Source: Jiangella sp. DSM 45060
GTDB lineage: Bacteria; Actinomycetota; Actinomycetes; Jiangellales; Jiangellaceae
NCBI RefSeq assembly: GCF_900105175.1
Contig: NZ_LT629771.1
Coordinates: 3,472,001 to 3,536,000 of the forward strand
DNA: 64,000 nt
Reading direction: 5' to 3'
The translations under genes and the position numbers were made by a program. Positions 1 to 9,300 of the stretch are shown piece after piece. The notes beneath the pieces are model-generated. The model searched no databases. It was given only the letters and a program-made list of their open reading frames with translations, and was not told the origin of the DNA. Each line of letters opens with the position of its first letter. Position 1 is the first letter of the stretch.

Positions 1-931
1 GGCCGAACGCGACGCGCTGGGCATCCCGAGCGTCGAGTCCACCACCGCGGTGCTGCGCGAGTTCGTCCGGCACGGCACGACGGGGGTGCGCACGCACGTC
101 GACGTCGATCTCGGCGTGGGCCTGCGCGGCATCGAGGTCGTCCGTGCGGCGGCGGCCGCGCTCGGCGACGCCGTCCAGGTCGACGTCGTGGCCTTCCCGC
201 AGGACGGCGTCATGCGGCGGCCGGGCGTCCTCGACCTGCTCGACCAGGCGGCCGCGGCCGGCGCCACCCACGTCGGCGGCATCGACCCGGCGTCGATCGA
301 CCGCGACCCGGTCCGTCAGCTCGACGGCCTGTTCGACATCGCCGAGCGGCACGGCGTCGGCATCGACCTCCATCTGCACGACGGCGGCGAGCTGGGCGCG
401 TTCCAGCTCGAGCTGATCGCCGAGCGGACCGTCCGCGCCGGTCTGCACGGCCGCGTCACCATCTCGCACGGCTTCGCCATCGGTGAGCTGCCGCCGGGGC
501 GCCAGACCGGCCTGCTCGACGTCCTCGCCGAGGCCGGCATCGGCTGGGCCACGGCCGCGCCGGTGCGCAGCGCGCCGCTGCCGTGGCGCGAGATGCGCGA
601 GCGCGGCATGCCCATCGGCCTCGGCACCGACGGCATCCGCGACCTCTGGTCCCCCTTCGGCGACGGCGACCTACTGCGCATCGCCCTGGGGTTCGCCCGG
701 CTGCACGCCCTGCGCACCGACCCCGACCTCGTCGACGTCGTGCGGCTGGCGACCTCGCACGCCGGCGGCTACCTCGGCCGTGCGGCCCACGACCTCTCCC
801 CCGGCGCCCGCGCCGACGTCGTGCTGCTCGACGCCGAGAACGTCCCGGACGCGCTGGTCCGCTGCCCGCCCCGCGCCCTCGTCGTCGCCGGCGGCCGCCT
901 GGTCCAGCGCGCCGGCGACGTCCTGGTCTAG
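1..931 (+). CDS. Cytosine deaminase-like amidohydrolase (5' end outside window)
   Basis: Partial metal-dependent hydrolase of the amidohydrolase superfamily; codons run from base 2 and the N-terminus with the first HxH metal pair lies upstream. Visible family marks are THVDVD, HLHDGG (metal histidine region), ISHGFA and GTDGIRDLWSPFGDGDLL (catalytic Asp region), followed by the C-terminal LSPGARADVVLLDAENV segment of the small beta domain. This order matches CodA-type deaminases that release ammonia from cytosine, isoguanine or related heterocycles. The substrate cannot be read from sequence, and hydrolysis of another cyclic amide is possible. The next gene (flavin oxidase) starts 95 bases downstream, so co-transcription is possible. 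Confidence 0.8.
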   Translation, partial: AERDALGIPSVESTTAVLREFVRHGTTGVRTHVDVDLGVGLRGIEVVRAAAAALGDAVQVDVVAFPQDGVMRRPGVLDLLDQAAAAGATHVGGIDPASIDRDPVRQLDGLFDIAERHGVGIDLHLHDGGELGAFQLELIAERTVRAGLHGRVTISHGFAIGELPPGRQTGLLDVLAEAGIGWATAAPVRSAPLPWREMRERGMPIGLGTDGIRDLWSPFGDGDLLRIALGFARLHALRTDPDLVDVVRLATSHAGGYLGRAAHDLSPGARADVVLLDAENVPDALVRCPPRALVVAGGRLVQRAGDVLV

Positions 932-1026
932 CATCGCCCGGGTCGCCCGCCGCTCCGGAAGTCACGCCACCTGGAGCACTCGGCGTGATGGTCCGTGAGC
1001 CTGAACCGGCCGCCAGGAGGCACGAC

Positions 1027-2058
1027 ATGACCGTCCCCGACCCGGCGACGAGCGGCGACGTCGTGGTGGTGGGCGCCGGGATCGTGGGCGCGTCGGTGGC
1101 CTACCACGCCGCCCGGGCCGGCGCCGCCGTGACGCTGGTCGACAGCGGCCGGCCGGGCGGCTGGGTGACGGCGGACTCGTTCGCCTGGATCGGATCGTCC
1201 GGCGTCCGCACCGGCCCGGCCGCCGCGCTGCGGATGACCGCGACGGAGGAGTACCGGCGGCTCGAGGCGGAGCTACCGGGGCTCCCGGTGACGTGGTCCG
1301 GCTCGCTGTCCTGGGGAACGACGGACGCGGCGCCGGAGGCCGGGCCCGGGCAGGAGATCGTCGACGCGGCCACGGTGTCGCGGCTCGAGCCCGCCCTGCG
1401 CAGGCCACCGGAGTGGGCCGTCTGGGCACCCGGTGACGGCGCCGTCGACCCGGTGGGCGTGGTCGAGCGGCTGGTCGCGGGCGCCCGCGACCACGGCGCG
1501 ACGGTCCGGACGGACACCCCGGTCACCGGCGTCCGCCGCGACGCCGCGGGCCGGGTCGCCGGGGTCGAGACCACCGCGGGGCCGGTCGCCGGTACGACGG
1601 TGGTGCTCGCGGCGGGCGTGGCCACGGCCGCGCTGGCCGCGCCGCTCGGGGTCCGCGTCCCGGTCGAACCGGCGCCGGCGACGCTGTTCCGGTTCCGCGC
1701 CCCGGCCGGCCTGGTCCGCACCGTGGTCAACACCCAGGACTTCGATCTCCGCCAGGTCGCCGCGGACCGGCTGGTCGCCGCCGCGGACTCGCCCGAACGG
1801 ACGCTCGCCGCCGTTCGGTCGACCTTCCGCGGCTCCGGGGACGTCGAGCTGCTCAGTGCCCGGGTCCGCCAACGCCCCATGCCGGCCGACGGCGAGCCGA
1901 TCGTCGGCCCGGTCGCCGGCGTGCCCGGCCTCTACGTGGCGGTGCTGCACGCCGCGGTCACGCTCGGCCCGGCCGTGGGCCGTCTGGTCGCACGGGAACT
2001 GGCCGGCGGCGCCGCCGTCGAGCCCATGCTGGCGGGCTGCCGCCTCGACCGGTTCTGA
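1027..2058 (+). CDS. FAD-dependent oxidoreductase, DAO family
   Basis: 343-aa flavoprotein of the D-amino-acid oxidase/glycine oxidase fold. Residues about 12-38 form the FAD Rossmann motif (VVVGAGIVGASVAYHAA, then VTLVD), and the C-terminal MPADGEPIVGPVAGVPGLYV stretch is the conserved second FAD-contact region. It probably oxidises an amine or amino acid. The ATG at 1027 is chosen because AGGAGG lies at 1016-1021, six bases upstream, and the Rossmann motif follows at once; the longer in-frame reading upstream is a shadow of the amidohydrolase. Substrate unknown. It ends against a hairpin and a convergent gene. Confidence 0.85.
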   Translation: MTVPDPATSGDVVVVGAGIVGASVAYHAARAGAAVTLVDSGRPGGWVTADSFAWIGSSGVRTGPAAALRMTATEEYRRLEAELPGLPVTWSGSLSWGTTDAAPEAGPGQEIVDAATVSRLEPALRRPPEWAVWAPGDGAVDPVGVVERLVAGARDHGATVRTDTPVTGVRRDAAGRVAGVETTAGPVAGTTVVLAAGVATAALAAPLGVRVPVEPAPATLFRFRAPAGLVRTVVNTQDFDLRQVAADRLVAAADSPERTLAAVRSTFRGSGDVELLSARVRQRPMPADGEPIVGPVAGVPGLYVAVLHAAVTLGPAVGRLVARELAGGAAVEPMLAGCRLDRF

Positions 2059-2059
2059 G

Positions 2060-2076
2060 CGCGGACGGCGTCCGCG
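2060..2076. terminator. Hairpin between convergent genes
   Basis: Starts two bases after the stop of the flavin oxidase: CGCGGAC, loop GGC, GTCCGCG, a perfect 7-bp GC stem. No T-run follows, as is common in high-GC actinomycetes. It sits between genes that run toward each other, so it could serve both strands. Confidence 0.45.
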
Positions 2077-2115
2077 GCGCGAGGTGCTCCAGCACGAGCG
2101 CCGGACCTTCGATCA

Positions 2116-3291
2116 TCAGCGCGGGAACGCCGCCGCCAGAGCTTGCAACAGCGCGGCGCCCCGGTCGGTGTCCGGGAGCAGGTAGGAGCCCTCGGTCCAC
2201 TCGTTCCACGCGTTGACCGTCACGATGGGCGGCGCGTCCGGCTGCGCCGCGAGCAGCTCCGTGGCGTCGGCGGCCGCCTTGGCGATCGACGCGGCCGAGC
2301 ACTCGAACACCGGGGTCCAGCCGTAGCCGGGGTTGTGCTCCCATGGTCCGTCCGCCGAGGTCCGCGGCGAGCTGTCCCAGCCGACGGAGATGTTGGGCAG
2401 GAACGGCACCGCCAGCTCGCCCGGGTACGCGCGGTAGTGGCCGAACGCCTCCTCCCTGACCCGGTCCCAGTCGCCCACCGGGAACGGGTGGGCGGCGAGG
2501 TCGACGTGGTGCATCCAGGTGTAGGAGCTGGTGGACGCCACCGGCAGGGCCCGCAGGATCTCCATCGGCCGGTCGATGGTCACGTGGTTGGGCAGGACGC
2601 CCGTCCCCCACACGACGACGTCGAGATGGACCCCCGGCAGCCCGGCGCGCCGGGCCTTGTCGTCGAGGGAGCGCAACGCGTCGGCGGCGGCGTCGGCCCC
2701 GCCCATGGCCGCGACGAACGTGCCCAGCTCGTAGACGGAGAAGAACGGCCGGCCGGCCACCGTGTAGTAGTCGGGCCGGGTGAAGTACGCCGCCACGAGG
2801 TGATCGGCCATCGCGTCGAAGGCGTCGCGGCCGACGGCCCCCGGCCGCAGCAGGCGGGGCCGGGTCCGCGACGTGGGCGCGGGCAGCGGGTACACGTCGA
2901 CCAGGTCGTGGTTCGCCCACATGAGCGCGAACCGGAACGGCGGGCCGCCCGGCGCCCGGCCGAGGAACCCGCGATCGAGGGCGTCCTGCAGGTAGGGCCC
3001 GTCGTCGTACCAGTAGAAGTCGAAGAGGAAGCCGTCGATGCCGTGCTCGCTCGCGAGACGCACCTCGGACTCCATGACGGCGGGATCGCTCTCGTCGCGG
3101 TGGCCGAGCAGCGGCACCCGCGGCTGGCGATGACCGGGAAAGCGGGGCACGGCCTTCTCGACCAGCTCCCACTCCGTGAAGCCCGGCGAGATCCACTCGG
3201 CATCGCGCGCGTCGGCGTGCCAGTGCGGGAAGTAGTAGGCCAGTACATCGGGTCGCACGAGGTCCCACTTTCTGGTGGCGTCGTCGGTCAC
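2116..3291 (-). CDS. GH99-like / WbsX-family glycan hydrolase
   Basis: 391-aa protein without signal peptide. It opens with VLAYYFPHWH, followed by DAEWISPGFTEWELV, HGIDGFLFDFYWYDDGPYLQ and, near the C-terminus, NAWNEWTEGSYLLPD. This motif order is that of the GH99-like domain (Glyco_tran_WbsX), a TIM-barrel family first seen in polysaccharide loci and related to endo-alpha-mannosidase-like GH99. I infer cleavage of an imported oligosaccharide in the cytoplasm. The GTG at 3291 overlaps the TGA of the upstream permease (GTGA), so it is the last gene of the CUT1 operon. The longer reading upstream has permease-antisense composition and is rejected. Confidence 0.8.
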   Translation of the reverse strand: MTDDATRKWDLVRPDVLAYYFPHWHADARDAEWISPGFTEWELVEKAVPRFPGHRQPRVPLLGHRDESDPAVMESEVRLASEHGIDGFLFDFYWYDDGPYLQDALDRGFLGRAPGGPPFRFALMWANHDLVDVYPLPAPTSRTRPRLLRPGAVGRDAFDAMADHLVAAYFTRPDYYTVAGRPFFSVYELGTFVAAMGGADAAADALRSLDDKARRAGLPGVHLDVVVWGTGVLPNHVTIDRPMEILRALPVASTSSYTWMHHVDLAAHPFPVGDWDRVREEAFGHYRAYPGELAVPFLPNISVGWDSSPRTSADGPWEHNPGYGWTPVFECSAASIAKAAADATELLAAQPDAPPIVTVNAWNEWTEGSYLLPDTDRGAALLQALAAAFPR

Positions 3292-4076
3292 TTGATGGCG
3301 CCCGCGAGGAACCCGGCGCGCACCTGGCGCTGGAACACCAGGTAGAGCGCCACGATCGGCAGGCTGATGAGCAGGTTGGCGGCGAACACCTTCGGCAGGT
3401 CGATGTGCCGTTCGCTCTGGAAGTACGTGGGGATCTGGGTCACGACCTGGGCGGAGGGCTCCTGGAGGAACAGCAGCGGCAGGAAGTACTCGTTCCACGC
3501 GGCGAGAAACGTGAAGATGACGATGACGGCCATGATCGGCCGGGCCAGCGGGACGACGATGCGCGCGAAGATCTGCCCGGCGCCGGCCCCGTCGAGCCGG
3601 GCGGCCTCGTGGATCTCGCCGGGGATCCCGGTCAGGTAGTTGCGCGCGACGAGCACGCCGAACGGGACGGCCAGCCCGCTCAGCGGGAGGATGACCGCGA
3701 TCGGCGTGTCGAACAGGCCGAGCCGCTGCACCGTCACGAACAGCGGCACCGTGAGCGCCATGCCGGGCAGCGCCAGCCCGGCGACGATCGCCAGTTGGCT
3801 GGTCCGCCCGAGGGCGGCCCGCAGCACGACCATGCCGTAGGCGGCGGCCATCGCGACCGCCGTGACGATGACGACGGTGCTGCCGGCGATGACGAGGCTG
3901 TTGACGAAGAAGCGCACGAACGGCGTGTCGGCGACCACCTCGACGTAGTTGCGCCAGCCCTCCCCCTGCAGCGACTCCCTGACCACGAGCAGCAGCGGGA
4001 GCGTGAACACCAGCAGCAGGACGACCACGAGGATCTGGCTGACGACCCGGCCGGTCGCCGATTGGTGACGGAACAT
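3288..4076 (-). CDS. Sugar ABC transporter permease, MalG type
   Basis: 262-aa inner-membrane permease of the CUT1 family. Predicted membrane segments start with ILVVVLLLVFTLPLLLVV, and the cytoplasmic EAA loop is seen as EIHEAARLDGAGAGQIFARIVVPLARP (split here by motif: EAARLDGAG). The C-terminus RQVRAGFLAGAIK is the usual MalG-type tail. It pairs with the MalF-like permease upstream; only two bases separate that stop from this ATG (4076). No ATPase is encoded in the operon, as is usual for actinomycete CUT1 systems, which share an MsiK-type ATPase encoded elsewhere. Confidence 0.9.
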   Translation of the reverse strand: MFRHQSATGRVVSQILVVVLLLVFTLPLLLVVRESLQGEGWRNYVEVVADTPFVRFFVNSLVIAGSTVVIVTAVAMAAAYGMVVLRAALGRTSQLAIVAGLALPGMALTVPLFVTVQRLGLFDTPIAVILPLSGLAVPFGVLVARNYLTGIPGEIHEAARLDGAGAGQIFARIVVPLARPIMAVIVIFTFLAAWNEYFLPLLFLQEPSAQVVTQIPTYFQSERHIDLPKVFAANLLISLPIVALYLVFQRQVRAGFLAGAIK

Positions 4077-4078
4077 GC

Positions 4079-5032
4079 TCAGACCTCCCGGAGCCGCGAG
4101 AGCCGGACCTGCAGCACCGCGAACACCAGCGCGATGGCCACCAGGACGAGGGACAGCGCGGCGCCGTAGCCGGCGTGGAAGCGCAGGATCGTCTGCTCGT
4201 AGACGTGCAGGGTGAGCAGTTCCGTCGACGTGCCCGGCCCGCCGGCCGTGGTCAGCATGACGAGGTCGAACGTCTTCAGTGAGCTGATCGCGGTGAGCAC
4301 GATGAGCACCAGGTGCGCGCCGCGCAGGTGCGGCAGGACCACCGCGGTGAACGTCCGCAGGTTGCCGGCGCCGTCGATCTGCGCCGCCTCCAGGGTCGCG
4401 GGGTCCACCTGGGCGATCGCCGCGTCGTAGATGACGAAGCTGTAGCCGGTGTACTGCCAGACGGTGATGACCACCAGCGTGGCCAGTGCGAACGTCGAGT
4501 CGGCCAGCCACGGCCGGGCGAGGTCGCCCAGGCCGGCCGCGCGGAGCAGCTCGTTCAGCGCGCCGTCCTGGTCGAGCAGGTAGCGGGCGGTCGTCCCGAT
4601 GATCGCCGGTGAGAGGACCACCGGCACGAAGATCAGGACGCGCAGCAGGTTCCGGCCACGTGCCTGGGTGCGCACCAGGACGGCGACCGCGAGACCCGCG
4701 CCGAGCTGCAGCACCGTGACGGCGACGGCGTAGGCGGCGGTGTTCCGCAGGGCGGCGAGGAACACGTCGTCGGAGACGATCGCGGAGAAGTTGTCCAAGC
4801 CGACCGGCTGCCGGGTGGGAGCGATGCCGTTCCAGTCGGTCGTGCTGATGACGGCGTTGTAGACGATGCCGACGTGGACGACGCCGACGACCAGCATCAA
4901 CGCCGGGAGCAGCCAGAGGAATCCGGCCAGGCGGGTGCGCCGGTCGTGGCGGCGGCGGGCCCGCGCCGGCGCGGGCGGGCCGGCCGGTGCCGGCCCGTCC
5001 GCCGCTCGCGCCAGCTGGGACGGGGCGGTCAA
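4079..5032 (-). CDS. Sugar ABC transporter permease, MalF type
   Basis: 317-aa CUT1 permease. The first membrane segment is FLWLLPALMLVVGVVHVGIV after a 45-residue basic, proline-rich N-terminus; the EAA loop is EAAQIDGAGNLRTF. The start is taken as TTG at 5032, because it overlaps the TGA of the binding-protein gene (TTGA), the same 4-base coupling used elsewhere in this operon. A later in-frame start near the RRR-HDRR basic stretch is an alternative. It forms a heterodimer channel with the next permease. Confidence 0.85.
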   Translation of the reverse strand: MTAPSQLARAADGPAPAGPPAPARARRRHDRRTRLAGFLWLLPALMLVVGVVHVGIVYNAVISTTDWNGIAPTRQPVGLDNFSAIVSDDVFLAALRNTAAYAVAVTVLQLGAGLAVAVLVRTQARGRNLLRVLIFVPVVLSPAIIGTTARYLLDQDGALNELLRAAGLGDLARPWLADSTFALATLVVITVWQYTGYSFVIYDAAIAQVDPATLEAAQIDGAGNLRTFTAVVLPHLRGAHLVLIVLTAISSLKTFDLVMLTTAGGPGTSTELLTLHVYEQTILRFHAGYGAALSLVLVAIALVFAVLQVRLSRLREV

Positions 5033-6357
5033 CGGTCGAGGCCCGCGGACACCTGCTCGACCTCGGCCAGGGCGCCCTCGATCGATCCCGGGTCGGCGAT
5101 GATGCTCGACAGCGCGTGCCCCAGTGCCGCCTCCAGGTCCGGGTACGGGATCTGCCGCGCCCCGACCAGGTCCGCCAGGCCCGCCTGTTGCTCCTCGATG
5201 TTCTGGACCTGCTCGGGCACCACGACGTCGGCGGTGCTGATGGCGACCTCGGTGTTCGCCGGGAAGTTGGCCAGCGACGCCTGGACGTCCTGGCCGCCGC
5301 CGTGGGTCAGGAACTCGACGAGGTCGTAGGCCTCGTCCGGATGCGCGCTCTGCGCCGACACCGCCCAGCCGTTGTCCGGGCCGCCGAACAGCGCCGTCGG
5401 GTCGTTGCCGCTCTGCGGCGCCGGGAACGGCGCGGCGTAGAACGGGCCGGACGGCTCGCCCGAGATGCCCTCGGCGGACAGCGCCAGCCCTTCGGACGTC
5501 ATGGTGCCCGCGGTGTTCCACGTGCCGAGCGCGATGAACGCCGCGTTGCCGGCGACGAACTCGTTGAACGCGTCGGGGTACTCGGCGCGCGACGCCGCGC
5601 CCTCGGCGATGATCCCGTTCTGGAACAGGGAGGCGAACTCGGTGGCGGCGGTCACGAACTCCGGCGCGTCCCACGCGACGTCGCCGGCGATGGCGTCGTA
5701 CACGATCCCCGGCGCGTCGGAGTTGATGACGGACAGGAAGACGTCGATGTTGACCCACGCGTCCTTGGCGCCGTGGGCCAGGCACTGACGGCCGGTGGCG
5801 ACGACGGCGGCGCAGGCCGTCTCCCACTCGTCGAAGGTGGTGGGCACCTCGACGCCGGCCTCGTCGAGGACCGCCTGGTCGTAGTACACGAGTCCGGCCG
5901 CGCTCATGATGCCGGGCAGGGCGGCCTGCTTGTCGTCGTAGGCGAGCTGCTCGAGGCCGGCCTCGTAGTAGGCGTCCCGCCACTGCTCGCCCAGGCTCTC
6001 CTCCAGGTGCGGGCGCAGGTCGGCCGCCAGCGGCTCGTAGTTCGTCAGCATGCCGCCGGGCTGCACCTGGAAGACGTCCGGGCCCTCGTTGCCGGTCAGG
6101 GCGGGGCGCAGCGCCTGGAGGTAGTCGTTGTAGGCGTAGGGGCGGAACTCGACCGTGACGCCGGGGTGCTCCTCCTCGAACGCCGCGATGGTCTCCTCCG
6201 CGGCCGCGATGTTCCAGCCGATCATCGTCAGCCGCACGTCGCCCGAGGCGTCGCCGGACGTGTCGCCGGACCCGCCACCGCCGCAGGCGGCGAGGCACAG
6301 CAGGGCGATCGCGGCCGCGGGTGCGGCGAGCCGCCGTTCGGCGTGGAGTGTTCTCAT
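5029..6357 (-). CDS. Extracellular sugar-binding lipoprotein (SBP family 1)
   Basis: 442-aa binding protein of the CUT1 importer. It has a signal peptide with lipobox LAAC (Cys at about residue 25) followed by a Gly/Ser-Asp linker, then the family-1 pattern VRLTMIGWNIAAAEETIAAFEEEHPGV... ending in EVEQVSAGLDR. It would capture an oligosaccharide outside the membrane. An AAGGAG ribosome site lies inside the end of the upstream hydrolase gene, and the ATG overlaps that gene's TGA (ATGA). The operon order hydrolase-SBP-MalF-MalG-hydrolase suggests that the secreted enzyme releases the ligand for this protein. Confidence 0.9.
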   Translation of the reverse strand: MRTLHAERRLAAPAAAIALLCLAACGGGGSGDTSGDASGDVRLTMIGWNIAAAEETIAAFEEEHPGVTVEFRPYAYNDYLQALRPALTGNEGPDVFQVQPGGMLTNYEPLAADLRPHLEESLGEQWRDAYYEAGLEQLAYDDKQAALPGIMSAAGLVYYDQAVLDEAGVEVPTTFDEWETACAAVVATGRQCLAHGAKDAWVNIDVFLSVINSDAPGIVYDAIAGDVAWDAPEFVTAATEFASLFQNGIIAEGAASRAEYPDAFNEFVAGNAAFIALGTWNTAGTMTSEGLALSAEGISGEPSGPFYAAPFPAPQSGNDPTALFGGPDNGWAVSAQSAHPDEAYDLVEFLTHGGGQDVQASLANFPANTEVAISTADVVVPEQVQNIEEQQAGLADLVGARQIPYPDLEAALGHALSSIIADPGSIEGALAEVEQVSAGLDR

Positions 6358-9300
6358 CGGTCGAGCTCCTTTGCTGAAGTGATCGTGGCCGGCCGCAGCT
6401 CGACCCGGTCGACGAGGAAGGTCCCGGTGCTGTCGCCCTCCTCCGGGTCGAGCCGGAGCTGCCGCAGCACGCCGGTCCAGCCGGCGACGCCGCTCAGGTC
6501 CAGCTCGTGGTCGACGTAGCCGGTCTCACCCGGCACGAGCGGGATGCGGATGCTGTTGGCCTCGCTGAAGTTCGGCTGGGCCTCGGTGGTGAAGTACAGG
6601 GTGCCGTGCGTCGCGCTGGTGTCGACGGCCATCCGGATCGACACCGTCGTGAGCTCGGTGAGGTCGAGCCAGAGGTCGGGCGCGGAGTAGAACTGCGGGT
6701 CCGGCCCGGTGATCGTCCCGCCCACGGCCCCGTCGTTCCACCCGAACCCGTCGATGTGGCCGGCCCCGCCCCACCCCTCGGCGGACTCGTCGAAGGTCCA
6801 GGTGCGCTTCGTGTTGAGCGAGGTCAGCACGAACGGCTCGACCCGGACGGTGTCGACCCGCAGGTGTTCGTCCGGCTCGGCGCCCACGACCTCGACGGCG
6901 AGGTGCTCCAGGACGCCCCGCCAGGCGGGCACCGCGTCCATGCCGACCTGGTAGGTCGTGAACGTCTCGTCGTGCGCGGTGAGTTCGAACGGGACGGTGT
7001 GCTCGGCGCCCTCGGGGTCGGCGCTCGTGCGGAACCGGAGCACGCCCTGGTGTGCGGATGAGGCGTTGCGCAGCCGCAGCGTCACGGTGTCGGCGTTGGC
7101 GAGGTCGGCTCGCAGCTCCGGCGAGCCGAGCACGTCGCCGTCGCCGTCGAGCGGGACGTCGGCGGAGCCGTCCGGTCGCCAGGTCGCGCCCGGCGCCGTC
7201 CACCCGTCGAGGTCGTCGGCGAAGTGGGCGGCGTACACCGCGTGGTCCGGCGCGAGCCGCACGTGGCCGAGCTCCATCCGGCCCGCGCCGGCGGAGACCT
7301 CGACGCCGATCTGGTGGACGGTGCCCGCCCAGTCCGGTGCGTCGGTCAGGTCGACGACGTAGGCGGTGTGGCCGCTGTTCGCGGCGATGCGGAACGGACG
7401 GCGGCCCTCGACGGTCCGGCCGTCGGGCGTGGTCGCCACGTAGCGCAGCTGGGCCTCGCGGGCGGCGGTGCGGTTCTCCAGGTCGACGAGGACGGAGCGG
7501 TACTCGCCGGCGTCGATCTCGAGGTCGCCGGGCGAGAGGAGGGCCGCGCCGGGTCCCGCGACGTCGCCGCCGATGGCGCCGTCGTCCGACCAGTGCGGGC
7601 CGTCGACCGGCCCGGCCCCGGTCCAGCCATCGGCGCCGTTGGCGAACTCCCACGCGGTGGCCGGCGGCGCCGGCGTGGTGTCGCGGGCCGACCGGACGGC
7701 GAGCTCGGCCACCTCCGGCCCGCCGCCGGTGGTGCCGGTGACGAGCAGCTGGACGACGTCGGCGCGGGTCATGCCGAGCTCGATGGTGGTGGCCTCGGAG
7801 AGCTCGCCGCCACGGTGGGCGGTGCGCCAGCCACGCGCGTCGTGCAGGCGTAGTTCGAACGACGTGATCGTGGTGCCGGCGGTCCGGGGCACCACGTCGA
7901 CCCGGTCGAACGGCACGGTGCGGCCGAAGGACAGGGCGACGTGGTCGCCGGAGGCCTGGGTGCCGCGCCAGTACGTGCCCACCCGGCCGTCGCCGACCTG
8001 CGCGGCGTTGGTCGCGAACCACTGCGCGGGGGCGAACGACGACGCGGTGGCGTACGCGCCGGCCAGGAGGTCGGCCGGGTCGCCGTCGCGTCCGGCCGCG
8101 CCGACGCCGTACTCGAAGTAGTCGTGGTAGTAGGTGCCGCTCTGGGCGAGGAACACCACCATGATCTCGTGCTGTCCCTCGGGCAGGCCGCGCAGCTCGA
8201 ACGCGGTGCGCCGCGGCTCGTCGCGCTCGCTGTAGAGGGAGACGACGCCCTGGGACAGCCCGTCCACGAACACCTCCGCCTCGGTGCCCTTCGGGCCGGC
8301 CGGAGCCACCCAGCGCACGGCGTTGCCCTCGAAGCCGGCCCTGATGAAGCTGCGGAAGAACGCGTCGCGGCGGCCGCCGGGGTTGTAGAGGTAGCTGTAC
8401 GTGCCGCCCGAGCTGTCCGGGTCGGCGGCCGTCACCCAGGTGCTCGCGGCCGGGGTGACGTGCGCCTCGTAGTCGGTGGTGTGGTCGTCGTCCTCGATCC
8501 GGTGCCAGCCCGGCGCCTGTTCCGGCAGCGGTTCCACCGCCGGCGGTCCGGCCTGCTCCCCCGCGCCGGGGTGGTCGCCGGTGTCGTAGAGGTAGCTGAA
8601 CCGGCCGTCCGGTGCGGCGTCGCCGGAGAGGTAGGCGTCCATGATGTCGTCGCTCTGCTGGTGGTCCCACCACTTGAAGGCCAGCCGCAGCGGCTCGTCC
8701 GTCCCGTCCAGTGCCTCCCGCGGCACGGCCACCATCAGCTCGTCCCTCGCGGTCCGGTACGGGACCGGCGCGTGGGCGTTCTCCCAGCCGTCGCCCGTGA
8801 AGCGCTCCAGCCGGGCGTCGTCGGCGCCGTGCCAGCGCACCCGCAGGTCGTAGCCGGACCAGCCGGTGGCGCCGTCGGCGTCGGAGTCGAGGTACAGGGT
8901 CATCCAGCCGTCGGCGGACACCTCGGTCAGCTGCTCCTGGGTGCGCGCGTAGAAGTAGACCTTCTCGTCGTCCCTGGTCACCTTCGCCGAGACGATGTCG
9001 TTGCGGCCGGTGCGGTTGACGTACGTCCGGGCGTCGACGCCCGGGTGGTCGCGCGGCGCGGTGTCGCCCTGGTAGTCGGCGTACTCGGGCGCCACGTCGC
9101 TCCACTGGCCGAACCCGCCGCGCAGGTCGATGGTGCGCTCGGCCCCGGTGCCGGCGGGTGGCGCCACCCCCTTGTACCGGCGGATGTTGTCGACCAGCTG
9201 CAGGTAGTAGTTGTCGCCGTAGCCGCCGGTCATCGGTGCGAGGTCGCGGCTCCACCGGGTGTTCACGACGTCGTAGAACACCAGCGGATCGGTGGGCCGC